DNA from: a virus
Strand: one strand, 5' to 3'
Virus record (IMG/VR): IMGVR_UViG_3300030503_000026
Location: 1-22,893 of that record
Length of the DNA stretch: 22,893 nt
Below the pieces are notes generated by a model that had not been told where the DNA came from, did no database searches, and saw only the letters and a program-made list of their open reading frames with translations. Every line of letters begins with the position of its first letter. The stretch's first letter is position 1. The position numbers and the translations under genes are program-made. Below, piece by piece: positions 1-8,368 of the stretch.

Positions 1-1033
1 GCTCGCCAGATGGATATGATGAATCAAATAAGCTTAGGAATGGCGCAGCAAGTGGATTAGATGACTTCAAAAAATCCATTACATTTTGTTTTTTCTTCCT
101 ATCTGATTGGTCGCCCGGATGCAATATGTCATAGACGCTACTGCCAATTCCACCCTTCATCATCGACGTGGTCGCATCTAGCGTTTCACTCATTGGATTA
201 GCTAATATTCCGAAAATGTCCTGTTTATTTTTGCTTAATGTTTGGGCTAATTCTGTCCATTTATTATTTAATTTTGTAGCCTTATCGATATTTTCATCAG
301 TAACACCAGAAAGTTTATACATTTCATCGTGCAAGTCTTTAACCGCATCGCCGCCTTTCAGCATGGTATTAAACATGCTTTCATCCATTATTTCTAATGA
401 GCGGGAACGCGCTGCTTGAATGCCATGAACTTCGGAATATCGGACAACTGCATCTGATAATTTATACAGGTCAACAGTACCTTTTTGCATATCCACGCTA
501 TCCAGTGCAGATAGTTGCGCGAGACTTTGATAGATAGCCGAACTCTTGCCGATTTTAAAATCAGCAATGCCGCCTTCGATGCTCTGAAGTGACGATTGAA
601 ACGTTTGAAGTGAGCCGCCAGATTGCTCAACTACTTTCCCCCATGCGTCTAAGTCTGTTCCTGAAGTACTGAGTATTTTTGCTTGGCGACCTAACGCGGC
701 ATTTCCTTGGACGGTTTGCTGCACGAAGTCCTTGAATCCCGCCACGCCGAGTGTAGCAAGACCGAATCCAAGAATGGCATCCTTGGCTTTGTTTAACCCA
801 TTGAGCCGTTCTTTATTTGCTGACTCTTCGATTTTTCTTTGCTTATCGGCTTCGACCTGTGCTTTTTTAGCCGCAGATTCTTTTTCAGATTGTGATTTTT
901 TTAACTCGCGGTCAAGACTCAAAGACGCTTTTTCAATGTCCTTAATTTTCTTAATAGCTTCTTTTTGACCAGCATCAAACTTGCTTGTCTCGATTCCTAG
1001 CTCGATAAAAAGACTGTCAATTATGCTCGCCAT
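1..1033 (-). CDS. Tail tape measure protein, N-terminal part (cut by window edge)
   Basis: The frame is open from an ATG at 1033 to the window edge, giving about 344 residues with no stop; the C-terminus lies outside the window. The protein begins MASIIDSLFIELGIETSKFD and continues with a Lys/Glu/Ala-rich coiled-coil stretch (about residues 20-75), a hydrophobic glycine-rich segment (ILGFGLATLGVAGF, about residues 80-95) and then mixed helical sequence. This is the usual build of a tape measure, which sets tail length and is threaded through the tube. Its ATG overlaps the stop of the frameshifted chaperone (TAATG), so translation is probably coupled. The position directly after tube and chaperone genes supports the call. 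The family is inferred from architecture and synteny, not from a recognised domain. Confidence 0.85.
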   Translation of the reverse strand, partial: MASIIDSLFIELGIETSKFDAGQKEAIKKIKDIEKASLSLDRELKKSQSEKESAAKKAQVEADKQRKIEESANKERLNGLNKAKDAILGFGLATLGVAGFKDFVQQTVQGNAALGRQAKILSTSGTDLDAWGKVVEQSGGSLQTFQSSLQSIEGGIADFKIGKSSAIYQSLAQLSALDSVDMQKGTVDLYKLSDAVVRYSEVHGIQAARSRSLEIMDESMFNTMLKGGDAVKDLHDEMYKLSGVTDENIDKATKLNNKWTELAQTLSKNKQDIFGILANPMSETLDATTSMMKGGIGSSVYDILHPGDQSDRKKKQNVMDFLKSSNPLAAPFLSLFDSSYPSGE

Positions 1034-1631
1034 TATTCTGACCTTGCTAGATTGTTATTATGGTTATTGACCGCGTTTATTTCCAGCATCATCCATAAAT
1101 CTTCGGTGCCATAAATGCTTTGAAAGTCATGCATTGAACCATATCCAGATGTTACGGCAGTAGCAATTATCGACGGGGTATTTTGATATTCAATGAAGGT
1201 TTTTTTACGACCTGTTGAGATATTTCTGACTCCGAAGTCAACTGACTGCCAGCGGGAAAAAAATCAACATGCAATTCATAAACCGCTTTATTCAATTTTA
1301 AAATTGTCTGGATTTCTTCTATGTCTGATGAATCGACAGCGCGAACAATATTGGCGCTCGTTACAACTTGGACGCAAGCGAATAGTTCATCAAATAATTC
1401 TTCGCTTAATTCAAATGGCATGGCCACCAGAATCGAATAGCCAGCCTTGGCAAGCGCCATCATGCCGGATGATTCTGCGCCCTGTGGTGTATTCATTCCA
1501 GCTCGCACAGCCTTGGAAAATGCCTTTAGCGCGAACTTATGCGCTTGGAATGCTGGCATTTCCGTAATCTTGAATTTCTTGCCGGTATCGCGACCCTCAT
1601 CAGTCACCGTATAAATGATTTCTTTACGCAT
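1033..1631 (-). CDS. Tail assembly chaperone, -1 frameshifted (GT-type) product
   Basis: Predicted fusion made by -1 slippage at 1200-1206. Codons 1-144 are shared with the short form. Reading then resumes at ACC (1200-1198) in the -1 frame and adds 55 residues, beginning TFIEYQNTPSIIATAV and ending EDLWMMLEINAVNNHN then NNLARSE, with a stop at 1035-1033. The total is 199 residues. The extension is open for its full length, its stop overlaps the ATG of the tape measure, and its acidic/aromatic helical end resembles known T domains. In lambda the GT form bridges the tape measure and tube subunits. No other gene explains the 133 bases between the short-form stop and the tape measure. The shift itself is inferred from sequence, not measured. 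Confidence 0.82.
1167..1631 (-). CDS. Tail assembly chaperone, unshifted (G-type) product
   Basis: A 154-residue protein lying between the tail tube gene and the tape measure, where almost all long-tailed phages keep the tail assembly chaperone. It starts MRKEIIYTVTDEGRDTGKKF, with a beta-rich N-terminus followed by helical sequence, as in gpG-type chaperones. These bind the tape measure and recruit tube subunits in the host cytoplasm, and are absent from the mature virion. A homopolymer slippery site lies ten codons before the stop, and the -1 frame beyond it stays open exactly up to the tape measure start, so this frame makes the shorter, more abundant form. The tube gene ends just upstream, with a 2-base gap. 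Confidence 0.8.
   Translation of the reverse strand: MRKEIIYTVTDEGRDTGKKFKITEMPAFQAHKFALKAFSKAVRAGMNTPQGAESSGMMALAKAGYSILVAMPFELSEELFDELFACVQVVTSANIVRAVDSSDIEEIQTILKLNKAVYELHVDFFPAGSQLTSESEISQQVVKKPSLNIKIPRR
1200..1206 (-). promoter_or_regulatory. -1 ribosomal frameshift slippery heptamer A AAA AAA
   Basis: On the minus strand the zero frame reads GTC GTA AAA AAA CCT. The last A of GTA and the two AAA codons make the X XXY YYZ heptamer A_AAA_AAA in the correct phase for tandem -1 slippage of the two lysine tRNAs. A run of seven A is among the most slippery sequences for bacterial ribosomes. I did not identify a convincing stimulatory hairpin just downstream. Confidence 0.82.
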
Positions 1632-1633
1632 GA

Positions 1634-2071
1634 TTAAAATCCAATCGGTGCGCTAGTAATCAAATTCCATGTGAATTCATAAGGCATCGGCTCGAACAGC
1701 TTTTTAACATCAGGGAACGGATGAGCCGAAGTCAAGAAACCTCGAATCAAGGTGTATTGCATACCGATACTCGGCAAGAAAATAACGCCGCTTGCCTCGA
1801 ATACATCCACCACCGCATCCTGCGTCGTGCGCAATGTTTCAAAGATTGCCAGAGATGGCGAATCGGGCTGAATCATAATAGTGATTTTGTATGGCGAGAA
1901 AATCTTACCAGCAGATAATCGACCATCAACACCCATACGTGTCTCAGCCTGTGGCACTGATTCCGATTTAAATGCATCATCAAGAGCATAGCCTTGAATC
2001 GTCACCGGGGCATCATAAAGTCCAGCAAAGGACAGAGTTAAAACACTATTTGCGCCTGTTAATGTTGACAT
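1634..2071 (-). CDS. Probable tail tube protein
   Basis: A 145-residue beta-rich protein (starts MSTLTGANSVLTLSFAGLYD, ends TWNLITSAPIGF). It contains a short motif seen in many phage tube proteins, a Gly-x-Asp-Gly turn followed by a charged strand (ETRMGVDGRLSAGKIF, about residues 43-58), then a segment on 'all-or-nothing' strand pairing (TIMIQPDSPSLAIFETL). It lies between the sheath-like gene and the chaperone pair, the canonical tube position in contractile-tailed phages, where it polymerises into the inner tail tube. I do not recognise the exact family (DUF3277-like is possible), so the call rests mainly on size and synteny. Confidence 0.7.
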   Translation of the reverse strand: MSTLTGANSVLTLSFAGLYDAPVTIQGYALDDAFKSESVPQAETRMGVDGRLSAGKIFSPYKITIMIQPDSPSLAIFETLRTTQDAVVDVFEASGVIFLPSIGMQYTLIRGFLTSAHPFPDVKKLFEPMPYEFTWNLITSAPIGF

Positions 2072-2100
2072 TATTTGCCCCTATTAAATTATTTAATTGA

Positions 2101-3588
2101 TTACTGAACTTCAATGCTTGCCAAATTGATTTGCTGGATTGACTGGCCATCAAAATAATACAATGTGCAAGGTGGACTACCGCGAGCAATACGAGTAGTT
2201 GGGCTTGCCGCACCAATCTGCAAATAAAATCCTGTCGCTGAAATAGTGGCAGCGGGATTAACGCCGAGAGCCAAAGTCATTTCTTGAATTTGAGAACTGG
2301 AGAAAGTGCCCCCAACACGAATAGCGCCAAAATTGATTGCAGCATTAATCGGGGCAAGCAATGCGGAATACACCAAACTATAACCCTGAGGCGTGTAAGG
2401 AATAGAGCCGACACTGGTTTGAAGTTCGACAATTGCCAATTGCAAATTTGCGTTCAACCAAATTTGATTCAAATAACTATCAGCCCATGCCCAAACCCCA
2501 GAAACCAAGCCAGGACTCATGAAATTTGTATTGTTGACTGGATTGTTTGCGCCCCAGATGCCATATGAATTATATCCGTTGCTCAATGCAGCTTTGTAGG
2601 CTGATGCGCTGGAGACATATGGCGTCAATCCAGATTGCGAACGGAAAGCTAGTGTCGCACGGCCATTCAATGCTTCGAAATTCAATGATGCAGCATAACC
2701 CATTGCAAAAGCAGCGTGATTCACTGTTCCATAAGTCGGGCATGTCCCAATTAGTTTATTTGTCTGCAAATAGTTACCGAAAGTAACCGTATTGTTTGGA
2801 GTCAGGATATTTACATCTGAATCACATGGGCAATACAAGAATCTCGGCTGGACAGAGTTAGACCATGTTGCAAAAGCTTCTTTTTCAGTGAGAATTGATT
2901 CCCATGTTGTGCCGAATGTCGCGTAGTTGTTATACAGGCCGGTAATCATTGGCATGAATGCGGCAGGTGTCGCCAATGCCGCGCCCTGCGACAATACAGC
3001 GCCTGTGGCCTGAGTTAATGACAATCCAGTCGCCAATGTACCTGTAGCAAATGTAATCGTTTCAGTTGCGCCAGTTGTGCTTGTGGTGAAAATGAATGCA
3101 TTCGTTGTCGAGTCGAATACCACAGTAAAAGTTGGCGAAGTAAATGCCGCCTGAATTGTCGCAGCGGCAGCACTGAAGCTAGAATCACCGGACAATGTAA
3201 TTGTGCTTGATGTGAATTGAGTTCCAGCGACAGTCAGAATCAACGTTCCCGATAATGCTTGTAATTGAGCCAATGTCATCGAAGCCAATGAAGCGCTACG
3301 CAAAAAACCGGCTGTTGCCGCTTCAGGATAAAGTGTAATCAATAAATTACCCGGAGCAGCCGTTGCGCCAGTATAGCCACTGAAATAATTGGTAGCTAAT
3401 TGAGCTTCAATTGAATTCGCGCCAAAATAGGATGCTACAGCAGCCTGATTAGGAAATTGCAAAACCTGACCGTATGGCGCATAGGTACTTTGCGAGAGTA
3501 GCAACCCATTCAAATCGATTGCTTCGCCACCAGCAGTCAGCACAGAAGGAATTACATTTGCAATTAGTGAAAAAGGAATCGTGCTCAT
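2101..3588 (-). CDS. DUF3383-type structural protein, probable tail sheath
   Basis: A 495-residue protein starting MSTIPFSLIANVIPSVLTAG. The N-terminal region (residues 1-110, with GLLLSQSTYAPYGQVLQFPN and a following YFGANSIEAQLATNYFSGYT) and the C-terminal half (from about residue 215, with TTWESILTEKEAFATWSNSV) look like the DUF3383 family, which sits at the sheath position in many myophages. Between them, about residues 110-205, is a Ser/Thr/Ala-rich beta domain (TLILTVAGTQFTSSTITLSG onwards) that reads like an inserted surface domain. The final 50 residues resemble a sheath polymerisation arm. Placement upstream of the tube gene supports the sheath call and therefore contractile-tail morphology. 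Family assignment is from memory of sequence style; function is inferred. Confidence 0.78.
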   Translation of the reverse strand: MSTIPFSLIANVIPSVLTAGGEAIDLNGLLLSQSTYAPYGQVLQFPNQAAVASYFGANSIEAQLATNYFSGYTGATAAPGNLLITLYPEAATAGFLRSASLASMTLAQLQALSGTLILTVAGTQFTSSTITLSGDSSFSAAAATIQAAFTSPTFTVVFDSTTNAFIFTTSTTGATETITFATGTLATGLSLTQATGAVLSQGAALATPAAFMPMITGLYNNYATFGTTWESILTEKEAFATWSNSVQPRFLYCPCDSDVNILTPNNTVTFGNYLQTNKLIGTCPTYGTVNHAAFAMGYAASLNFEALNGRATLAFRSQSGLTPYVSSASAYKAALSNGYNSYGIWGANNPVNNTNFMSPGLVSGVWAWADSYLNQIWLNANLQLAIVELQTSVGSIPYTPQGYSLVYSALLAPINAAINFGAIRVGGTFSSSQIQEMTLALGVNPAATISATGFYLQIGAASPTTRIARGSPPCTLYYFDGQSIQQINLASIEVQ

Positions 3589-3598
3589 AGTTACCTCA

Positions 3599-4129
3599 TT
3601 ATGGTTTGAATGTTTGATCTACTTCTGCGAGAGTGACATCAATAGTAGCTGCAAAATCTTGTGTTACTGTTATAACAGGATTGTACTGCATAGACACTGT
3701 TAATTTCCATCTTTGTTCGTATTGTTCTTCGCCATCAATCAATGGCATTTGCATCGGGTCATTCGTATATAAAGGAACTATGTTTGCCGGAAAATTCTCA
3801 ACGCCAAAATTATCCCGGAATAATACCTGAGTTACATTTGCCCAATCCGAAGATAACGCTCCATAAAAATCTAATTGCATATCATATTTGATGTGTGATT
3901 CCACATCTGCGCTACCTGGATTCGATGAGCCTGGAACCCAATTATTATTTATGTTCGTATTGAATCTTTTCTGACCTGCCGGAGTCATCGCAACAAACGC
4001 GCCAGATGGCATGGATACTTGATTGTCCTGCGCTTGGACTACTTCCGTGCCAGATGGCAGGATAAGCAATAAAAACGCTCTGAGCGCCGTAAATACATCT
4101 GTTTCTAATATTGATTGAGAGATAGTCAT
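3599..4129 (-). CDS. Probable tail/neck terminator protein
   Basis: I place the start at the ATG at 4129 (MTISQSILETDVFTALRAFL, 176 residues) because it overlaps the upstream stop as ATGA; an earlier in-frame ATG at 4162 would extend into the neighbour and gives an atypical Cys/Arg-rich leader. The protein has an N-terminal helix (residues 3-20), then beta-rich sequence with FVAMTPAGQKRFNTN and SHIKYDMQLDFYGALSSDWA, and ends in a strand-rich tail. This matches the gp12-like/LIC_12616-type neck terminator proteins found next to DUF3383 sheaths, which cap the tube and join the tail to the head. Family name is from recollection of the pattern; the role is inferred from gene order. Confidence 0.65.
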   Translation of the reverse strand: MTISQSILETDVFTALRAFLLLILPSGTEVVQAQDNQVSMPSGAFVAMTPAGQKRFNTNINNNWVPGSSNPGSADVESHIKYDMQLDFYGALSSDWANVTQVLFRDNFGVENFPANIVPLYTNDPMQMPLIDGEEQYEQRWKLTVSMQYNPVITVTQDFAATIDVTLAEVDQTFKP

Positions 4130-4518
4130 GGGTTTTGCAATGCAACGACAACGCGTGCCCAATTAGTCCAAGTTTCCATGACTTTAATAATAAGCCAATT
4201 TTTTATTGTGCCACCGGGAATTTCAGGGAATTGCAAAATATCCCCGCCTTTTTGATCCGCGCGAACAACGCCCTGCACATTTCCGAACATATGCACCGAG
4301 CGCAATACTCCCTCAATATTCAATCCGTCTAAATGCCTTAAATCAGCAGCGGACAAGCCTTGTATCTGGGCTTGAATCGGCACTGTTGTTTGCAATGGCG
4401 TTCTGTGACCCGTTGCATCAGTGGTATAGCCAGAATTCTGAAGCCAAGCAATTTCTTGATTCGGATTCGTGATCTGAGTAAATGGGTTGGCAATTGATCG
4501 AACGTCAAAAAATCCCAT
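4126..4518 (-). CDS. Neck protein, possible head-closure (stopper) protein
   Basis: A 130-residue protein (starts MGFFDVRSIANPFTQITNPN) with a beta-barrel-like core containing VPIQAQIQGLSAADLRHLDG and a hydrophobic C-terminal segment IKNWLIIKVMETWTNWARVV. The size, the beta content and the place between a tail-completion protein and the terminator fit head-closure or stopper proteins of myophages. Its ATG shares a base with the stop of the gene before it and its stop overlaps the next start, so the genes are translationally coupled. No named domain is recognised with certainty. Confidence 0.5.
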   Translation of the reverse strand: MGFFDVRSIANPFTQITNPNQEIAWLQNSGYTTDATGHRTPLQTTVPIQAQIQGLSAADLRHLDGLNIEGVLRSVHMFGNVQGVVRADQKGGDILQFPEIPGGTIKNWLIIKVMETWTNWARVVVALQNP

Positions 4519-5072
4519 CAGTCCATCTCCGAATCTTTTTTAGCTACTGCGCTTCGAATAGATGCAATCATATAGCCGGAATCGTTAAGAGGTTTATTGT
4601 CATTGCCTGGATTAACACCATTAGCTATGGCAAATGCAGCTTCCCCAACAGTTCTGCCAGTAATTTTCTCACCAGCCTTGCGCCACTTACGAAGCAGTAC
4701 AGTAATTGGCGATAATGCCGGAGTATAAATACCTGCTACGGTATCTTGAATATCTAACGCAGCTACACGGCCAACAGTATCTAAAACATCAAATCCACTC
4801 ATCTCACCTTTTACGACATTGGGCGCAAGATGTTTAATAATATCAATCCATTTTCCTTGTTTTTCTTCTGCTGTCGGCCTGAAAAATGGTCTAGGTGGAA
4901 TCTTGACTGATGGCGCACCGAATTCCTGAATTGATGCAATGTACGCTACCGATTCGCCATTTTCATAAACAGCGCTTTTAGGAATGCCGATCTGCGCCAC
5001 GATGCCATCAAATTCTTTGGGCGCTTTTTCTAATTTAGCCTTGATTTTATCTAAATTAAATTTAGTCGCCAT
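4518..5072 (-). CDS. HK97 gp10-like / Mu gpG-like tail completion protein
   Basis: A 184-residue protein. Residues 40-70 contain the hallmark of this family: YIASIQEFGAPSVKIPPRPF followed by FRPTAEEKQGKW, the 'glycine-aliphatic-PPRPF' block of HK97 gp10-like and phage virion-morphogenesis proteins. A second conserved block (about residues 115-150) has SPITVLLRKWRKAG. The C-terminus carries DSGYMIASIRSAV, typical of the same group. Members join or complete the tail at the neck. The start codon overlaps the preceding stop in a TAATG arrangement. Confidence 0.8.
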   Translation of the reverse strand: MATKFNLDKIKAKLEKAPKEFDGIVAQIGIPKSAVYENGESVAYIASIQEFGAPSVKIPPRPFFRPTAEEKQGKWIDIIKHLAPNVVKGEMSGFDVLDTVGRVAALDIQDTVAGIYTPALSPITVLLRKWRKAGEKITGRTVGEAAFAIANGVNPGNDNKPLNDSGYMIASIRSAVAKKDSEMD

Positions 5073-5509
5073 TAGAATATACCTGCTACTTTTCTAAATG
5101 CCGAACGCTCAGGCAATCCACCAACATATAAACCAACACCTGCAACGGCTTTCAACAATGCGCGTAGTTGCATACCATATGGCGTTGTGGCAAGCCAATA
5201 TCCGAATGACGACTTAACGGGCGGCGGCGTAACGGAAACAGTCACAGAGCCTTCTGTAGAGCCTTGAACCAATACGACAGGAACTCCATTATTAATCAGT
5301 GTGAACGATTGCGCTAAGTGAGCAGCCATTAAATCATTTGCTAATTGAGCTTGCGCCGAAGTCCACACACAATTTACATTGTTCGTGCTGATGTACGCAC
5401 TGCCCATAGCCCAATAACCAGACAGCATCGCTTCAGGATAAGTCGTCATATTGGCGAATACCGGAAACTGAGCGCGGAAATTAGTGTCGTTATAGACAGG
5501 CGTAGTCAT
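5072..5509 (-). CDS. DUF4054-type head completion/adaptor protein
   Basis: A 145-residue protein starting MTTPVYNDTNFRAQFPVFAN. The pattern 'FRAxFPxFxN-x5-P-x-A-x-L-x-x-Y-W' followed by a helical bundle (QLANDLMAAHLAQSF) and the C-terminal YWLATTPYGMQLRALLKAVA then VGLYVGGLPERSAFRKV is the DUF4054 pattern. Members sit beside the portal vertex as head-tail adaptors, equivalent in position to HK97 gp6 or SPP1 gp15. Lies directly after a short gene and before the gp10-like gene. Confidence 0.82.
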   Translation of the reverse strand: MTTPVYNDTNFRAQFPVFANMTTYPEAMLSGYWAMGSAYISTNNVNCVWTSAQAQLANDLMAAHLAQSFTLINNGVPVVLVQGSTEGSVTVSVTPPPVKSSFGYWLATTPYGMQLRALLKAVAGVGLYVGGLPERSAFRKVAGIF

Positions 5510-5511
5510 GA

Positions 5512-5883
5512 TTAATTAGTGGTCACAGTCAATGCTTCTTCGCCTTCTTCCTTGTAATCGGAAGGAGTAATTGGCGCCGATTTATCTTTCAAATCCATAT
5601 CAGCAGCAACCTTTTCAGGATCGGCTTTTTTCGATTGAACAACGATGAACCCTAGCTTTTCATGTTCGATGAAGCATGGATTTTTCTTTAATTCTGCCAA
5701 TTGATTTTCATCTACTTCAGTCGCCACGCCCAATGGCGTAACAAACCGATCATTAGCAACGCCAGTTCCACCCTTAATCAAAACAGGATGCTGTTTTTCA
5801 TTGTTGCCGTTATCATTTTTCACCCAATTGACATATTGCTGATCGTTTGCCAATGTTGAAAATACGTAGGAATTCTTTGCCAT
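5512..5883 (-). CDS. Unrecognised small structural-region protein
   Basis: A 123-residue hydrophilic protein (starts MAKNSYVFSTLANDQQYVNW). A beta-rich middle contains VATEVDENQLAELKKNPCFI followed by EHEKLGFIVVQSKK; the last 25 residues are acidic and low-complexity. Between the capsid and DUF4054 genes this position often holds a head decoration, fibre or Mu-type FluMu-like accessory protein, and the 'Asn-Gln-Leu-x5-Asn-Pro-x-Phe' block is reminiscent of those short proteins. No function can be given. The 122 bases upstream, between its start and the capsid stop, contain a strong hairpin. Confidence 0.65.
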   Translation of the reverse strand: MAKNSYVFSTLANDQQYVNWVKNDNGNNEKQHPVLIKGGTGVANDRFVTPLGVATEVDENQLAELKKNPCFIEHEKLGFIVVQSKKADPEKVAADMDLKDKSAPITPSDYKEEGEEALTVTTN

Positions 5884-5936
5884 TTTATTGCTCCGATTTT
5901 AATTGAGAATTAAATTCTAACCGCTTTTCATGTAAG

Positions 5937-5961
5937 TACCCCCCGTTATTAACAGGGGGTA
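5937..5961 (-). other. GC-rich hairpin between capsid gene and downstream neck genes
   Basis: A 7-bp perfect stem, TACCCCC (5937-5943) with GGGGGTA (5955-5961), closes an 11-base loop that itself can form GTT/AAC pairs. It lies 45 bases after the capsid stop on the minus strand. There is no U tract after it, so it is not a good intrinsic terminator. It may stabilise the capsid mRNA 3' end or act as a partial terminator that lowers downstream expression. Confidence 0.55.
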
Positions 5962-6005
5962 TATTAACGCACTCTACGCTGATTACTCGTTAATTGGTGT
6001 TAATT

Positions 6006-7112
6006 TCAACATCCCGTGTATCTTACAACTGCGTATGGCCGTTTTAACATCACTCCAGCAGTCGCATTGGTGTAATCTTCAACATACCATTTCGATTGTT
6101 TTTCAACACCGAGAGCTTGGAACTTGGCAGGCACAACTTGAATCCAGGTGCGTGAATCGTCTGTTGCGCCATCTTCTACAGCATCGGCGTACAGATAAAA
6201 CACGTTAGCGCCACCATTGGCCGCACTCAACTGGGGGGCAGATACGACACGCATTTTAGGATAAGTTTGAGTCATCCATGTGCGAACCGAGTTTGCAACC
6301 AGAGTTGATACTGAGCTTAACCATTGGTAAATGGCAGTCGCAACAGCCAATGTGGTCGGCGTATCTTCAGGATTGATGTTGTCCTGAGATTGGATTTGCA
6401 ATTGAGCAGCCGCAGTTTGAATATCAGTGATAATTTCCAATGCTGTTTTCTTCGACCATAAAGTAGAAGATGATGCACCAGTCGCCACAGTGACATAAGC
6501 TGGCAATGACGGATCGTTCAGGAATCCATAAGTCAGGTTATTACCTGCATTAAAGCCGTTGAATCCGATCAAGTTACGCTGAATTTCCAGAGTCAAAGCA
6601 GCCGATGCCCGTTTTTCAGCAGCAGTGCTAATACGAATACGTGCTGCGCGAGCTTCTTCCAAAGCGCCAACTTTTAAACCTTGTTCGAAGCGAACAACAT
6701 TGCGACGAACAAAGTTAGCATTCCACGAACTCAATGGGACATTGGTATAGTCACCATAAGGAACGGCTGTACCCAGATTTTCCAACAGACCCTGTATGAC
6801 TTCTTCGTCTTCCCACGAGCCTGATGTGGTAATCCCGACTAATTCATCGATCTTTCGTTTAGCGGTCAGTACGCGGACAAAGCCAGGAAGCCAGTTCTGT
6901 AAAAACTGAACCGGAGTTGTCATCGAGCCGGCAGTAACGCCAGCTTGATTGGCAGCATCCATCGCGAAGCTAGCCATAATCTTGACTTGCTGCGGAGTGA
7001 AGTTAATACCGATTTTGGATAGTGCGACATAATCCTCTACGTCATCCATCGTCATCACAACCGGACGCACTTGAAGCGCCGATAAATGACTGTGCTCAAT
7101 TGATTTAATCAT
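6006..7112 (-). CDS. Major capsid protein (DUF2184 type)
   Basis: A 368-residue protein with the HK97-fold order of a DUF2184 coat protein: an N-terminal arm (about residues 1-60, MIKSIEHSHLSALQVRPVVM), an E-loop/spine region with FLQNWLPGFVRVLTAKRKID and ITTSGSWEDEEVIQGLLENL, a NANFVRRNVVRFEQGLKVGA block, and a C-terminal A-domain ending YVEDYTNATAGVMLKRPYAV. The 'W-N-x-NFVRRxVVRFEQG' region is characteristic of the family. It is preceded by the cement and protease/scaffold genes, the normal head-gene order. It would form the icosahedral shell. The call is well supported by both sequence and context. Confidence 0.88.
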   Translation of the reverse strand: MIKSIEHSHLSALQVRPVVMTMDDVEDYVALSKIGINFTPQQVKIMASFAMDAANQAGVTAGSMTTPVQFLQNWLPGFVRVLTAKRKIDELVGITTSGSWEDEEVIQGLLENLGTAVPYGDYTNVPLSSWNANFVRRNVVRFEQGLKVGALEEARAARIRISTAAEKRASAALTLEIQRNLIGFNGFNAGNNLTYGFLNDPSLPAYVTVATGASSSTLWSKKTALEIITDIQTAAAQLQIQSQDNINPEDTPTTLAVATAIYQWLSSVSTLVANSVRTWMTQTYPKMRVVSAPQLSAANGGANVFYLYADAVEDGATDDSRTWIQVVPAKFQALGVEKQSKWYVEDYTNATAGVMLKRPYAVVRYTGC

Positions 7113-7121
7113 GATTTATCC

Positions 7122-7835
7122 TTATTCAGTCATGCGGATAGCGATTAAGCCAGACGCGGAGGTTGGGAAACGATAGATAACAGCATTTGGCACAAATTGA
7201 TTGCCGGACGCTGGCTGAGTGTTAGCGGTCATTGCTTCAGAACTCACAGTTGCCGAGGTAGTTAAGTTGTAAGTTCCAGCACCACCAGTACCAGTACCAA
7301 GACTTTCAATCTTGCCAATAAACACGCCAGCTGTACTATAAACATCAGCGCCAACGCCCAAATTGCCTGTAGGCGTACCAGTTACGGTCAGCACGGTAGT
7401 CGCTTGTGATGCTGTGAATGTTGATGTAGGTGGCAATGTTGAGATCGCGCCTGTGGTGTTATTGAACTGCACCAAGTCACCGATATTTCCGGCACTGCCC
7501 GATGCTACAACGATTGTCCCCATTGTCAAGAATTCACCTTGTGAGTTAGCAGGTAAAAACAGGTTAGGATCGAGAGGATTACCACTAACCGCACCAAACG
7601 ATGCGTAAGTTTTAGGATTAGCCAAGATACCAGCGAATACTACGCCATTGGCAATCGTGCCGCCCATAGTCGCTACGTTCGTACTGTTACTTTTGGTAAA
7701 TCCGTAACCGATCGTACCGCCATTGGTATCAAGAGTAAGTGATTCAGCCCGTTGCGGGCCATCCACGATAAGTTCGCCAACTACGCCAAAACTGAGCGTA
7801 ACATTGACAGTTGATTGAAATACAGCAGCAGTCAT
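7122..7835 (-). CDS. Structural cement (capsid decoration) protein with inserted domain
   Basis: A 237-residue beta-rich protein. Residues 1-50 (MTAAVFQSTVNVTLSFGVVG, then ELIVDGPQRAESLTLDTNGG) and the last 30 (FVPNAVIYRFPTSASGLIAI) are typical of the gp24-like structural cement proteins, which bind the outside of the capsid and stabilise it. Between them, about residues 138-205, lies an inserted Thr/Gly-rich unit (ATTVLTVTGTPTGNLGVGAD followed by GTGTGGAGTYNLTTSATVSS), a short beta module that recurs in many unrelated phage surface proteins. A good ribosome site (AAGGAG) lies before the ATG. Encoded between the protease and the coat gene. Confidence 0.8.
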   Translation of the reverse strand: MTAAVFQSTVNVTLSFGVVGELIVDGPQRAESLTLDTNGGTIGYGFTKSNSTNVATMGGTIANGVVFAGILANPKTYASFGAVSGNPLDPNLFLPANSQGEFLTMGTIVVASGSAGNIGDLVQFNNTTGAISTLPPTSTFTASQATTVLTVTGTPTGNLGVGADVYSTAGVFIGKIESLGTGTGGAGTYNLTTSATVSSEAMTANTQPASGNQFVPNAVIYRFPTSASGLIAIRMTE

Positions 7836-7837
7836 GA

Positions 7838-8368
7838 TTAAGCTCCTTGAATATGACGGTCAACGAAATTGCCCTTTTTAGCCGCACTGGAATCCATACC
7901 ATATACGACCTTCGGAGCGCCTTTACCAGATAGGTAAGCTTTCAGGAATAGAGCGCGATTTTCTTTCGGCGCTTCAATTTCCAATTTCTTGCAGCCATAT
8001 TTAGCCATTTTGTCCAAATCCATTTCGGAATGATCGAATGTGCCAATGTGGGCAGACAATGATTTGTACAGAGATTCTTTCTCTGCGATGGTGGCTGTCA
8101 CGACTTTGGCAAACTCAGCCGCATCCATGCCAGAACCTTTTTCTTCATCGCCTTTTTTCTTGTCTTCTTCCTCATCTTCACCAACGGCTTCATTGCCCTT
8201 AGTTTCGCCACCACCACCAAGCAATTTTTGCATTTTGGCAATGATAGGCATGATCGTTTTCAGATGCTCATGAGCTTGCTCCATACTCATTTCGCCGGAT
8301 TCCCCATCTTCGCCTTCGGCTTTGACAGGCTCTTTTTTTACATCTTCTTTCTTCGCTTCTTCAGCCAT
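7838..8368 (-). CDS. Nested in-frame scaffold protein started inside the protease gene
   Basis: At residue 366 of the protease frame there is an internal ATG (8368) preceded at 8380-8374 by AAGGAAA, a near-ideal Shine-Dalgarno with suitable spacing. It would make a 176-residue protein starting [20 protein letters not shown], charged and helical, ending in [10 protein letters not shown]. This mirrors lambda C/Nu3, in which a scaffold is translated from an internal start in the same frame as the protease. The composition change at exactly this codon supports the idea. The internal start is an inference from sequence. Confidence 0.65.
   Translation of the reverse strand: MAEEAKKEDVKKEPVKAEGEDGESGEMSMEQAHEHLKTIMPIIAKMQKLLGGGGETKGNEAVGEDEEEDKKKGDEEKGSGMDAAEFAKVVTATIAEKESLYKSLSAHIGTFDHSEMDLDKMAKYGCKKLEIEAPKENRALFLKAYLSGKGAPKVVYGMDSSAAKKGNFVDRHIQGA

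Noticed and set aside
5937-5961. Intrinsic terminator after the capsid gene
   Set aside because: The stem is strong but no U tract follows in the minus direction, so I list it only as a hairpin.
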